From positions 171,510,934-171,574,933 of the forward strand of contig JAVMKO010000001.1 in assembly GCA_032164245.1 (NCBI GenBank): a DNA stretch of 64,000 nucleotides. The letters run 5' to 3'. Of the stretch, positions 35,101-47,025 are shown piece by piece. This DNA is from Sternotherus odoratus (lineage: Eukaryota; Chordata; Testudines; Kinosternidae). The notes under the pieces are model-generated. The model saw nothing but the letters and a program-made list of their open reading frames with translations, ran no database searches and was not told the origin of the DNA. The translations under genes were made by a program, and so were the position numbers. Position 1 is the stretch's first letter, and each line of letters starts with the position of its first letter.

Positions 35101-36344
35101 GAAAGGAGACACAGAAGCAAATTGTCATCTCACTGTCTAATGTCAGACACACTTTCTCTACCTTGCCAAACAGTAAGTGATAGAACACTATGCAGGCTGT
35201 ATGTGGCTTATTCAAATAAGGAGCGGCAATATTATATATCCTTCATTAACCTGCAACTTACTATGCTAGTACCTTTGCTAGCATTAATATTGGTCCCGGG
35301 GCCACTCATTTGCCCCTCCCCCCAACCAGCACAGCAAAATAAAAATAAACTAATTCACTGGTGGCATCACCTCATGAGTGATGAGGGATTCAAGAATTCA
35401 GGGAAGAGGTACAGTAACTCCAGTGCCTATGGTTAGTCAGGAAAACACACAAATCAGTGTCAGCATTGGAAGAAGATACTGCCTCTGGTTTTCCTTCCAT
35501 TTCACTTCCAAATTATGCCGGTTCACTAGAGGCCCAAAGGAAAGTCCTAGAATTGTCTTTACAGGCAATAAACGAAAGTTAATGGTCTGAGGGAAAACCA
35601 CTGAAGGAGAATATTTTGAAATGGTCTGGGAAGGCGGGAGGGAGGCTGACCAGAGATACAGCAGTACAGGTGCCATATGATTTTATATACACAGCATAAA
35701 GCTTCTGAAGCTGTCTACTGGCCCTTAAAATGGGAAGAATTCAATTTTAAAGGTTATAGAATAAACAAGTTGAATGAATCAAATGCAAAGGTTCCTGAGG
35801 CAGAGCTAGTGCTATGAGTAAAATAAATAGCCCTGCCAGCCCATCGATATTTACAGGCACACAACAGAACTGACTTGCAGTTAGCAGGGCTGCACTAAAG
35901 GAGGAGCCCAGTTACCACCTCATCGGCTCTATGCGCAATTACAGTGACCACACAGGCCCTTTTTGTCAAGGAACATTGGGAATCAGTTGTCTCCTGAAAG
36001 AAAGGCTTCGCTAACATTCCAGATACGTTGCTGGTACATCAAAAAGAATTAAGGTCCTGTCTTCGCTTACACAAAGAGAGGGGTCTCATTGGATGCCAAA
36101 TAGCCATGTGCACTGACACAGAAATAATGTCCTTGCAACCGACAGGAGTGAAAAGGAGCCAAATTACATCAGTCGCTTTCCCTTCAGTGGGATAAAGGCC
36201 TCTAGTTACTATTCTGGCAATAGCTAGAGTCAGGCCTATAGCCAGTCAAACAGAAACAGGAGGGCTTTGGGGTGGTAGAAGTGAGGGGAGGCAACAAAAA
36301 CGTAAATGGTGAGGCGCTCAGGGATCCTCCCCTGGAAAATTGGG
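32157..36344. other. Unassigned stretch
   Basis: No exon recognised. 32480-33010 is repeat-free in appearance and could be a conserved non-coding element. At 33252-33335 a 33-bp unit starting 'gcatagacaggaaattgcac' is present twice. 34520-34700 is a low-complexity 'aaattttccatcaaaaac' type repeat. Frames at 33435-34446 have no domain. Confidence 0.4.
33252..33335 (+). repeat. 33-bp tandem duplication
   Basis: Two units begin at 33252 and 33285 with 'gcatagacaggaaattgcac'; the second is extended by GCAATTGC and GCAATATG repeats. Confidence 0.85.
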
Positions 36345-36600
36345 ATTGACTGGTGGAAAAGGGGCATGGACTGGGAGTCAAGAGACCTGGTTTCTGTTCC
36401 ACTGACCCATCCTGTAACCTTGGGCAAGCCACTTCACTTCCTACACTTTGTCTTCTCTAGCTGAATCAGAAGCTCTTCAGGGCACAGGCTGACTCTCTCT
36501 GTCTGTATGGACAGTGGCTCGCACAATGGGATCCCAATCTCCCGCAGGGACTATGGGCCCTCCTGTAATACAAATTAATTACAAGATTATTATTAAGACA
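36345..36600 (+). mobile_element. tRNA-derived SINE, nearly full plan
   Basis: 'gcatggactgggagtcaaga', 'ccttgggcaagccacttcac', then the tail 'tatggacagtggctcgcaca', 'atgggatcccaatctcccgc' and 'tcctgtaatacaaattaatt' with a TTATTATTAA end. Same family as 9455, 16665 and 59320. Confidence 0.75.
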
Positions 36601-38754
36601 TTAAAAATGGGCAGAAAAGGCGATCAGTTAGGTTTTAAAACTACCAGAATGAATATGCAACACACAAATTACTAGGCAGAGAATTTGACCTGCCTGGAGC
36701 AACTTTAGCAAAGCAAATATTTGAGGCTTAGAAAAAGCAAAGGGTAAAGACAAAAGTGATGGAGATAAATTGAATCATGAAGGTAGCACATGAAATTGAT
36801 TGTAAACTTGAATCAGGTCCCCACAAAATTTGTCATAGAGGTTGTGAGACCATTGTACTACTACAAAGAGATTTTAAAGCTGTTTCTCAATTTCAGAGGC
36901 AACTAGCGCAACTGTACAAACCATGGTGGTAATGTAGCAATGTCAAGGACTATGTTAAATTAAATAAACAGCTTTATTTTGAACAGAAAGTAAATATTGG
37001 ATAAAGGAAGCAGGCACAGCAGCAAAGGCACCTATAGCAAACACAGAGATAAGCAATTGCCTGTATGCAAGCTAGAACTAGTAGCAGAAATAGTCAAGTA
37101 GTTAAATGTGTTTGTTAAATTCAAACTACAGGATGTAGAAACTAGTTAATATGAGCAACTAAGGATAAATGTGGCAGTGAAAGGATGTCCAGATCCTATA
37201 TTCTAGGAAAAGGCATAATGCAGGAAGAATTTATCGATGGGGTGTAAAACCGAGCAGAGATGTCCGAGTACCTGGCCTACTAGCACACTTTAGTTTTGTC
37301 CATTATCCAGCACTAGAAAGTTTGAGCATATCCAGCTGACAACACCAGAGAGACCTAAGAAGTCAAATCTCCAATAATAAAGTTGTGCAAAGCCTTAATT
37401 TTGGTATTTTGCTTGATTTTGCGAGTCCCTTTGTTCTTCTTGTATTGTTCCTAACAGTGTAATTATTCTGTCAAATGCAGAAAATAGTGAGCCCAATTTA
37501 ATCCAGAACACCTGCGGAAGATACATCACTCAATACTTACTGCTCAAGCACCACAGTACGTTAGACTCCCCTCGATAGAGTATTAATGTGATGAATGAAG
37601 GCTAAAAAAAGTATGAAGTCTCCCAGAATTTGATGGCTAGATGGCAATGCAAATCAGCGTGACCTTTGTCATGTGTAATTCAATCAAACCCGCAAGAAAC
37701 TGAAAGAGCTGGGTGCCCAAGAGAATCTTTGTGCTTTTAAAATTAACAATAACGACCCTGCAAAGAAAATTGAAGGAAGTCTCATCTATGCTTTCCCTGC
37801 AGAACGTAGCTAAGACTTCATTAACACAGCCAATGGACTTTGTAACTAAATGACATTCTGTCTTGCTGGCAGGCAAATCCTACCCATTGAACAAAGAAAC
37901 CACACACAAAAATGTTCCAAAGGGAGATGTCCTTAAAAATATAATTGCATCATCACATTGCAGCATCTTCCTGAAGTTATATCTCTGTGAAACCAAATTA
38001 GGGAAGGAGTGCAGGGGGGGAGAGTAGATCAGATTTATGTGGCAGAAATCTCTCCCCTTGGCCTTTTATTTTTAAATTAATGTCTTGCGAATGCCTAGTC
38101 ATTACAAAGCGATTGCCTTTTCTTTCCCTGTATCCGATAAACAAACCACTGCCATTCAACCGTTGTCTGACTGGTAGGCAGACCACGGAGCACATTGAAA
38201 ATTATTCACTCTGGAGTTTTGGAATGCTACTCACCAGAGCCAGGAGGCCTGGAGAATGAGCTTCTCTTAAATCTCACAAGCTGACTGCTCATCTCCTGGT
38301 GGGCTTGCCCTTCACTGCAAGACTGACTAGGCCCCTTATACTTGAGATGAAGAGCAAGTCTAAAAGACAAATGTGAAAAATAACAAGGCTAAGCCACTGG
38401 GAAATTCAGACTTTTCCATGCATGGGAGCCAACGGGCCAGTAAGGGATCAAAAAATATGCATTATGATTTCATGCAGACTCTGATGGTAAGAAGTAAGGG
38501 ATAATATGAGCTGAAAGCAGACAAGTAACTGGGACACAGACAGAGAGGGGGGAAGGAAAGGTTAAAAAACAGATTCAAGGAGGAAGAACATGGCTTGTGC
38601 CCCAATATGGTTCTATCCAGTGTATTTCCTCCCAAAGCATCCAAGATGCAAGAAGAAGAAAGGAGAAACTTGAGCTGAATCCTGGAACAGAGATTTATTA
38701 AGGACTTCTTTCTTTTGAGATTTATCTACTACTACATTGCATATTGACTAACTT
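36601..38754. other. Unassigned stretch
   Basis: AT-rich sequence; no repeat boundary or conserved frame found. Confidence 0.4.
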
Positions 38755-39066
38755 TGACATAACGCGCATCTAGACGTGCGTCTGTGTAGGGAGGCAGCAT
38801 GGCCTCCCTCCGAGCTGGAGGGTAAAGAAACACTCTCTCAGCCGGAGTGGGCGGGCCCAGACCAAGCTGGCCCCACCCCCAGGAAGAGGAGGGGCGGAAC
38901 AGGAAGTATAAAGGGTGGGGACCCTAGCTCAGTCAGGGCAGCACCAGGGAGGGAGGCAGATGCAGACCACGGGCTGATCCCTCCACACCCTGCTGCCGAG
39001 CCAGGGGAGGCCCTGGACCCTGGGAACCCTGGTCTAGAGGAAGGACTGGGGTTTCCAGACCTGCCT

Positions 39067-39260
39067 GCTGCAGAGTACCCGGAGGGACTCCCGGAACTCA
39101 GCAGTGACCCGTGGCTGACAGAGGCAGACGCTGTGGGGGAACTGGGGTTGCCAGCCGCAGAGTACCTGGAGGGACTAGCGGAGCACAGCCGTGACCCTTG
39201 GCTGACGGAGGCGGACGCTGAGGGGGGACCGGAGCTGCCCGCGGCAGATGACCCAGATTT
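39067..39260 (+). repeat. 87-bp tandem repeat
   Basis: Two good units and the start of a third, phased by 'cagagtacc' at 39071 and 39158 and 'cagatgaccc' at 39245. Confidence 0.88.
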
Positions 39261-39294
39261 CTGCTGGTGCCTCATCACCTGTGAGGTGCACCCC

Positions 39295-39522
39295 GACTCT
39301 AGCGGGCGCTCCCCTGCCTGAGGGGCATATCACTGACTCTTTGCTGGCACTCCTCTGCCTGAGGGGCATGCCACGGACTCTAGCGGGCGCTCCCCTGCCT
39401 GAGGGGCGCTTCCCTGCCTGAGGGGCGCACCACTGACTCTTTGCCGGTGCTCCCCTGCCTGAGGGGTATGCCACTGACTCTTTGCTGGCGCTCCCCTGCC
39501 TGAGGGGCGCACCTCTGACTCA
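39295..39522 (+). repeat. ~40-bp minisatellite
   Basis: 'gactct' starts units at 39295, 39335, 39375, 39435 and 39476, each followed by 'gctcccctgcctgagggg'; one unit has an extra 20-bp partial copy. Between five and six units. Confidence 0.92.
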
Positions 39523-39530
39523 GGACGGCA

Positions 39531-39799
39531 CACCTCCTGACCCTAATTCCCCAGTAACAGGGAGGTGTGACCAAGACTGTCCCAAAGGGGCAGTAGCTCC
39601 CCACCGCCCCCGCGGCTTGGTGGACCTACTAACCCTCCTTACAGTCTGCCAAATGCTGGGTACCCCTTATAATATTTACAGCTCAAAATAAGCAAAAACT
39701 ACACTAAATCACCTACATCCAGTGCCAGCTTCCCATATAATCATAACCTAATCCAGCTCCATAACTGAATTATACTTCATTAGTAAGCACCCCATCCAC
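39531..39799. other. Unassigned stretch
   Basis: No family recognised. Confidence 0.4.
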
Positions 39800-40780
39800 C
39801 TCTGACCCAAACCACGACTCAGATGCCTGAGAAAAGAAACAAGCTTTGCAGCATGTTTTTCAAGAAGATTAAGAAATCCAGGCTTTAGAAGATCATGGTG
39901 GGAGAAAGAGCCTTCCAGTGTAAAGGGGGTTTCACAGACAAACCCTGCTCACAGCCCAGCTCCTGTACACAAAGAGAGCATCATCTCAAGTGTCTCTGAT
40001 GGAAGTATGGAACTGTGGAAGTATGGTGTGAAGAGCGAAGGTGTCTCTCAAGTAAACCAGACCATATAGGGCTTTAAGATCTAATCCAAAACTGATCTAA
40101 GTCAATGGGAGTCTTTCTAGAGACCTTATAAGGCTTTGAAGCAGGCCCTTGAAGATAAGTACCAACATTTAAATTCCACTTAGAAGTCCATTGGCAACTA
40201 GTGCAGCTTGTAGAGTGCTGGAGTTGTGTGCTTCCATCATAAAGCTCCATTAACAAGCAGTTGATGCATTCTGGGCTAGCTCCTCAAGGTATAATCCATG
40301 CAGAGCACAAAAAACAGTCTAATTTCCAGGTGCTAAAGACAGGGATATAGGTAGCGAAGTCTGCTTCCAAAACAAAAGGTCATGCTTGTCTTAGCAAGCC
40401 CAAATGGAAAAACACACTCTTCTGCGTAGTAGCAGCCTAGAGTTTAATAACAATCCTACACCATGACCCCAATTTACAAATACTGGCCACACACTGTCAA
40501 TTAGTGGTGCTAACATCTGTGCCTCGCCATCCATGCCCACACCTCTGAACCTTATTTCTGTCCTGCTCAGTTTGTACCTCAGCCAGCTAACCATCATATA
40601 AGTCCCAATCTCCTAACCACACTGGGGCACCCATGCCACTGTACCAGTGGGATCTGCCATAGTGGTGATATATAATTAGCTATCGTTCTCACACGGAAGA
40701 TACTTAGCCCCTATCTCCTTGCTAACCTTCCTAGCTGCCTAGCGTACACACTGAGCAGAATGGGTGTCCCATTTAGCTCA
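39800..40780. mobile_element. Degenerate LINE-like repeat, family uncertain
   Basis: Text such as 'gaccatatagggctttaaga', 'ccattggcaactagtgcagc', 'gatgcattctgggctagctc' and 'gtttgtacctcagccagcta' runs in the order of an old vertebrate LINE-derived repeat that I know from other reptile sequence. A short related piece ('ggctttgaatatcaggagca', 'ggggagccattgcagagaat') lies at 62505-62580. No frame survives. Confidence 0.45.
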
Positions 40781-43059
40781 TTCCAGCTCATTTAGCTTTT
40801 CAAATAAGGATGGAATTTTGGTACATGGCCAATAAGGAAGACCATGAAAACTGTGTACAAGTGTTTGAAGACTGTAAACACCATGGAATTTTGGACACTT
40901 CCAGGTTTCTAGAGATAATGCTACAAAATTTGTAAAGGAACATTTAAGCTGAATATGAATTCAGTTATAATTCACACTCTGGCCCTAATGTGCCCTGTCT
41001 CTCCTCGCCCTGCAAAAGCTATGCTACTGGGGTCTGTGGAGGGGCAAGGGTGCAGTGGAGCTGTACAGAGGGACAGCGGTCTATATCAGTGCAGATAGTT
41101 CCTGCCCCAGTGGATCTAGGAGGTCCCTTCCCCACAGATCCCCCATTGGGATGCCTCACTCTCTGCAAATTTCACTACCCCCTAGAACCTTTTCTCCTGA
41201 GGAGGGGGGAGGTCTGCAAAAAACTCAACATGTTTAACCTTGCAATTTTTTTCCACTTCTCTGGACCTTTCCCATGGGCTTCTCTACAGAAGGGGGTGGT
41301 CTGGCCTTACAATTTTTGTATTGTTTCAAATGATAATTATTCCCTGCTCCTCAGATGCCATACCTAGGATTAAAATCATACTGTAACCACAGAGGGTAGA
41401 AAATTCACTTATGGGTTGGAGTGAAATTGACATCTTTTGGCATGTAATTTCACATCTGGATAGCCACACAATGTCTGAAGCTCCTGGTTGAAACAACCCT
41501 CTCTCCCCCCCCGGCCCCCACCATCACCACCACCACCACCACCACCAATTTTATGAGCTTTTCAGCCTTGCTGAATTCCTTCCTCCATCCACTGTGAAGC
41601 ACAGACATACAGTATATGCAATATATAGCCTTCGATATTAGATCATTAGAAGGAACCAAAGAGGGATTTATTTTTATAAGAATATGGAGATCTCACTGGT
41701 GCGTTCTGCTACCTGGCTGGCTCAGAAATAGATCTGAAGACCATGAACGGTTTTTGTAGGGAAACAACACTTAACAATCTGGTCTCCATAGAACCAATCT
41801 GAGGACCCAATTCTGCATGCTGCTGAGAAAGTCTAGGGGAGATGCAGAGAGGCCGAGGACACTCGGAACCCTTCAGAAGGTACAGAATCCTTCACATACT
41901 TAGAGCATTATGCAGAAAGTGTTCTCTCGGCTCTTCATTTTATGGCTGACTTACCCTGCTTCTCCTGTTGTACTGTATTAATTTTGGAATCTTTCACGTA
42001 TCCATATTTACTTTGTCGTGGGTGGCCAGACCCTCCCATTGTTGTTGAGCAGGTTCAGTAGAATGATTAGCAAGTAAGAAATTAACCGGTGCTTCTAGAA
42101 ACTGACACCAGTGTGTTCAATGATGGGCCTTGCACAGATTGCAAACCACAACAAAATATGCACAACATTGTACAGTCTAAAATAAGGTACTTCTGATGCG
42201 GCCTTATTTAAGAGAGTTTTTAGGTTTCTCACTTAAATCCGTGCCTGAAAGTCTTCAGAAACCAGGATTTGAAACCTAGAAAATCTAGATTTCATTAATT
42301 CATTCAAGTCAGGTATTCTACAAAGAGAGTTTCCACCTGTTTCACTGCAGCATGAATATGCTGCATTTAGAAGATCCTATCATAGGACACAGACGTGTTT
42401 GATGTTATTAAAATTACTCTACTGATATTCATATCAATTATGTTTTGAGTGCTATGCTTAGCATAGCTATTAATACAACCTGGATTTTCTTTTTTTACTT
42501 TTGCAAGTATAATTTATTGAGACATAAATAGTAACATTAAAGCTATCGACCATAAATGCCAATACTTGACAGCACTGTGTAATTTAAGAATTATGGGCAT
42601 CTGAATTCAGATGCGGTATTTTCCGAACACACATACATTAACTGAACACTGCAACTCACCAGACATCCAGACTTTTGGGAAGTTGCAGGCTGTCAAATAA
42701 TAAAGTACTAATGTTTTGAAATAAGCTTCTCAGAAGGACAGGGAAATTGGTAGAGCACGGTAAGAACATCAAAAGAAAATATGATTTTCTTTTTTTCACT
42801 AAACACTGTTTATATTCAATAATCCTCTTTTCTCACAGAAAAGTACTTAGTTAAGAGTGTGTCTTACTGATAGTTTAATTATATTTTTGGTCTCTTAAAA
42901 TAGGAAAGAGCATTGCCATTTCAGATGAAAAAATCAAAACAAATTCCAAATACCTTAGCTACACATAGGAACCATTTACTATCACTGCCTCTATGTTGTG
43001 TGATCATATAAAACTGTACTGTGAGGCTCCCACATAGTTCAGTAATGGAAATCATGAAC
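40781..43059. other. Unassigned stretch
   Basis: No exon or family recognised; a CAC microsatellite occurs at 41525-41547. Confidence 0.4.
41525..41547 (+). repeat. (CAC)n microsatellite
   Basis: Seven to eight CAC units after a C-rich lead. Confidence 0.92.
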
Positions 43060-43067
43060 TCCTATAT

Positions 43068-43370
43068 CAGGGGTCTGCAACCTTTCAGAAGCAGTGTGCC
43101 CAGTCTTCATTTATTCACTCTAATTTAAGACTTTGCGTGCCAGTAATACATTTTAACATATTTAGAAGGTCTCTTTCTATAAGTCCTTAATATATAGCTA
43201 AACTATTGTTGTATGTAAAGTAAATAAAATGTTTAAGAAGCTTCATTTAAAATTAAATTAAAATTAAATTAAAATCCAGAGCTCCCTAGACGACCCAGGC
43301 AGTGTGAGTGCCCCTGAAAATCAGCTCACATGCCACCTTCGGCACACGTGCCATAGGTTGCCTACCCCTG
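43068..43370 (+). mobile_element. Non-autonomous hAT element, copy B (303 bp)
   Basis: Termini CAGGGGTCTGCAACC and GGTTGCCTACCCCTG, flanked by TCCTATAT (43060-43067) and TCCTACAT (43371-43378), an 8-bp duplication with one mismatch. Interior shared with copies A and C. A short TTAAA repeat is inside (43245-43275). Confidence 0.92.
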
Positions 43371-43603
43371 TCCTACATGCTATTGTATGGCCTTCATGGA
43401 GTTTGGGTCAATATATGAAGAGGTAAAGAGAGGTACTGTGAGCTTGCTTACTTACCCACCACACCACAATAGATGGGCAAGGAATGATTTTCAAAATTCT
43501 TGAGCCCCTAGTCTCTTCCGTTGACATCATCTGCATCCAGCAGGCATGGGACCCTGTTCAGTATGTGGGAGGAAGGGGTGGGGGAGAAATGTGTGTAACC
43601 ATG

Positions 43604-45560
43604 GGAGGACTTCAATTTGAGTGATATATGCTGGAGGTCTCATGCTACCTGTACTAAAACATACTTGGAATTTCTAAACATTATTGATGACTATTTCCTA
43701 ACTCAAAAAGTGTTGCTGCCAACATCAGGGAATTCTGTATTCGATATTGTCCTAACAGATAAAGAACTGATCAAAGAACCAAAAGGTAATGATAGTTTAG
43801 GTACAAGTTATCATGACTTGATCACATTTATATTGTGGAAGCAGAATAAAGTCCATATCAGTAATATAAATACTTAGTGCTTAAATAGGGCCAATTTCAA
43901 AAAGCTGAAATAAATTCTGAGCCAGTTCAGCTGGATGGAAGAATTTAATCAGAAAAATGTGAACAATAATTGGGAATCATTTAAGAACACCTTACCAGAT
44001 GTTTAAAAAACCACAATCCCACACTGAGGAAGAAGGCTGAGCTGGTTTTAAAAACTGACCTGGTTTAGAGGAGAAGTAAAAGCAGCTGTAAAAGAAATTA
44101 TATAATATATAAAACAAATAGAAGAAAGGGGAATTTGATAGTAATGAATACAAATTGGACATCAGGAATTATAGAAAATTGGTTAAGGAAGCCAAGGAAC
44201 ACAAGAAGATATATATGCCCAACAGAGTTAAGAATAAAAAGGATTTTTTAAAAATACAGTATCTTATAAACAAAAAGAATCCTGATAATGCTATTTCTCC
44301 ATTATTAGATGGAAATGGTAGAATTATCAATAATAATGAAGAAAAGACAGAAGTATTCGATAAATATTTCTGTGCTGCATTTATGGCAAAAACCAGATTT
44401 TGCAGTCTCATCACATGGTAATATTACCACTCTTTCCATTCCACTAGTATCTCTGGAGGATGTTAAACACAAACTACTAAAGTTAGGCAGTTGAAAATTA
44501 GCACGCCCAGATAATTTGCATCCTTAGAGTTTCAAAAGAGCTGGCCGAGGAGTTGCTCGGTGGTGGGCAATTGGGAGCTGCCGGCAATGTAAACTAAACT
44601 GTCTCATGGCCCACCAGCGGATTATCCTGATGATCTCTGGGATGTAGCTTGCCCATCATTGAGCTCGCTGGACCATTGATGCTGATTTTCAATAAATCTT
44701 GGATAACTGAGGAAGTTCCAGAAGACTGGAAGAAGGCTAATGTTGTGCCAGTTTGTAAAAGGGTAAAGAGGGTGAGCTGGTTAATTACACACCTGTCAGT
44801 ATAACTTCAATCCTGGGCAAGATAATGGAGTGACTAATATAAGGCATGATTAATAAAGAAATAAAAATTAATAAAGAAATAAATGAGGATAATATAATGT
44901 AATTAATGCAAATTAATGCAAATCAACATGTGTAAATGGAAAATAGATCCTTTCTAACCTGATATCTTTTTGTGTGAGATTAAAAGTAATAGAACTGACA
45001 CATTTGACTTGGTACCCATACAGCATTTTGATTGAAAAACTTGAATGATATAAAGTTAACATGACACTTATTAAATGGATTAAAAACTGGCTAACTGTAA
45101 ACTACTAACTTGAAAAGTAAATTGGGAATCATCATCAGGTGGGTCTGTTTCCAGTGGGGTGCTGCAATGATTCATTCTTAGCTCTTTGCTATTTAACATG
45201 TCTGTCTATGATCTGGAAGAAAACATAACATCATCATTGATAAAGTTGGGAGAGTGGTAAACAATGAAGAGGACAGGTCACTGACCCAGAGAGATCTAAT
45301 TGTTTTGTAAACAGGGTGCAAGGAAAGAATATGCCTTTTAATACGACTAAGTGTAAATGTGTACATCTGGAAACAAAAAATGTACAGGACTGGGGATTGT
45401 ATCCTGGGGAGCAGTGACTCTGAAAATGATTTGGAGGCTGTGGGGATAGTCAGCTGAATATAAACTGCCAGTGTGATATTGTGGCCAAAAGACTTAATAC
45501 GATCTTGGGGTGGTATAAACAGGGGAATCTCGAGTAGTAGTCATTATACCTCTGTATTTG
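43604..45560 (+). pseudogene. CR1 ORF2 remnant: endonuclease to reverse transcriptase
   Basis: The endonuclease motif G-D-F-N appears as 'EDFNLSDICWRS', followed by 'FLNIIDDYFLTQKVLLPTSG' and 'FDIVLTDKELIKEPKG', then 'SYHDLITFILWKQ'. The linker gives 'YRKLVKEAKEHKKIY' and 'DGNGRIINNNEEKTEVFDKY'; the RT gives 'EEVPEDWKKANVVPVCK'. Many stops and frameshifts (for example at 43877 and 44421) rule out function. G to E in the endonuclease box would be damaging in itself. Confidence 0.87.
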
Positions 45561-45630
45561 GCATGGGGACGACTGCTGCTGGAATACAGTGTCCAGTTCA
45601 GATGCCCACAATTAAACAAGGATTTTGATT

Positions 45631-45990
45631 AGGGCTGTCAATGAATTGCAGTTAATTCAAGGGATTAACTCAAAATGAATTAACTCGATTAAAAAATTAA
45701 TCATGTTTAGTGTCAGTTTTAATCGCACTGTTAATAATAGAATATCAATTGAAATTTATTATAAATATTTTGGATGTTTTTCTACATTTTCAAATATATT
45801 TATTTGAATTACAACACAGAATACGACGTATACCGTTAGCACTTTATATTATTTTTTATTACAAATATTTGCATTGTAAAAAGGCATAAAGAAAAGAAAT
45901 AGTATTTTTCAGTTCACCTCATACAGGTATTGTAGTGCACTCTTAGTCCAGTCTTAGTGCAACTTACAGATATAGAAATAAAGAAATAAG
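45631..45990 (-). mobile_element. hAT transposon terminal fragment (same family as 4149-5783)
   Basis: Begins AGGGCTGTCAATG and shares with the reverse of 5550-5783 the text 'tttttctacattttcaaata', 'acaacacagaatac' and 'attacaaatatttgcattgt'. Only the terminus and about 350 bp survive; the inner boundary is approximate. Confidence 0.8.
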
Positions 45991-46022
45991 ACATAAATGT
46001 TTAGTGGTGAGAGTAATTAATC

Positions 46023-46811
46023 CAGGAGTGAGCAAACCTTTTGGTCCAAGAGCCTCATCGAGGTTGCAAAATTGTATGGAGGGCAGAGTAGGGAATGATG
46101 TGCTTCCCCAAACAGCCTGGCCCCACCCCTATCCAACCCCCTCCCACTTCCCGACACCTCTATTTCGCTCCTCAGAATCCTTGACCCATCCAACCCCCCG
46201 CCGCTCCTTGTCCCCTTACGGCCCCCTCCAGAGACTCCCCGCCCCTAACCACCACCCCGGGACACACACACCCCTCTAAGCCCCTCTGCTCCTTGTCCCC
46301 TGACCACACCCTCCCAAGACCCCCCCACCCTAACTGCCCCCCAGGACCCACCCCCTACCCAACCCTCCTGCTCCCTGTTCCCTGACTGCCCAGCCCCCTA
46401 TCCACCCACCTTCCCACTGACAGACCCCCCGGGACTTCCACACCCTATCCAACCCCTCCCCCCCACCCATTCCCCATCTCCTGACCACTTCCCCAGAACC
46501 TCCACCCCATCCAATTGCTCACTGCTCCCTATCCCCTGACTGCCCCCTGGGACTCCTTGCCCATTATCCAACCCCCCCCCCCCCGGCCCTGGCCCCCTTA
46601 CCATGCTGCTCAGAGCAACGCATCTGGGAGCCATGTGAAGCCAAACACGCTGCCTCGCAGGAGTGCACAGCCCCGCCCCCCAGAACGGGCTCTGGGGAAA
46701 GGGGGAAGGTAGGGAAGGGATGGGGTAGCCTCCCCAGTGGGAGCTCTGGGGCTGGGCAGGATGGTCCCGTGGGCCAGATATGGCCCACGGGCTATAGTTT
46801 GCCCACCCCTG
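46023..46811 (+). mobile_element. Non-autonomous hAT element (789 bp), C-rich interior
   Basis: Starts CAGGAGTGAGCAAACC and ends GTTTGCCCACCCCTG, with a perfect 8-bp duplication AATTAATC (46015-46022 and 46812-46819). Removing it joins CR1 text continuously ('agtaattaatc' to 'actggagcaattt'). The interior is a C-rich low-complexity series of 'cccctgaccaccccc' type. Open frames within it are spurious. Confidence 0.93.
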
Positions 46812-47025
46812 AATTAATCACTGGAGCAATTTATCAAGAGTTGTGGTGGATTCTCCATCACTGACAATTTTTAAATCAAGATTGGATATTTTTCAAATAT
46901 ATACTGTCTAGGAATTATTTTGAGGAAGTTCTATGAGCCCTGCTATATAAGAGATCAGAGTAAATGATCTCAATGATCCCTTCTGGCCTTAGAATCTATT
47001 GAATCTACGAGAATCTAGTCCAACG

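Larger units (their letters stand above)
38755..39530 (+). repeat. GC-rich family-unknown element with TATA module and two tandem arrays
   Basis: TATAAAGG is at 38907-38914 and 'tagctcagtcaggg' at 38925-38938, the same module as at 31.5 kb. An 87-bp unit ('cagagtacc' at 39071, 39158 and, diverged, 39245) follows, then a ~40-bp unit with 'gctcccctgcctgaggggc' (39295-39522). Because 87 is a multiple of three, a 181-codon frame (38776-39321) repeats a 29-residue motif with 'DPWLTEADA'. The minus strand is open too, so coding is not shown. Termini and target duplication were not identified. Confidence 0.55.
43575..47025 (+). mobile_element. Long degenerate CR1-type LINE, broken by two hAT insertions
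   Basis: From left to right: endonuclease end, linker, reverse transcriptase, 3' UTR and a proper CR1 tail ('ggaagttctatgagccctgc', 'tcaatgatcccttctggcct', then 'tctattgaatctac'). The body is interrupted at about 45631-45990 by a hAT end and at 46023-46811 by an intact hAT element. It is one of the longest mobile copies in the window and by divergence one of the oldest. Confidence 0.88.

Noticed and set aside
39295..39522. Possible CRISPR array
   Set aside because: Units are head-to-tail without unique spacers and the organism is a vertebrate; it is a minisatellite.
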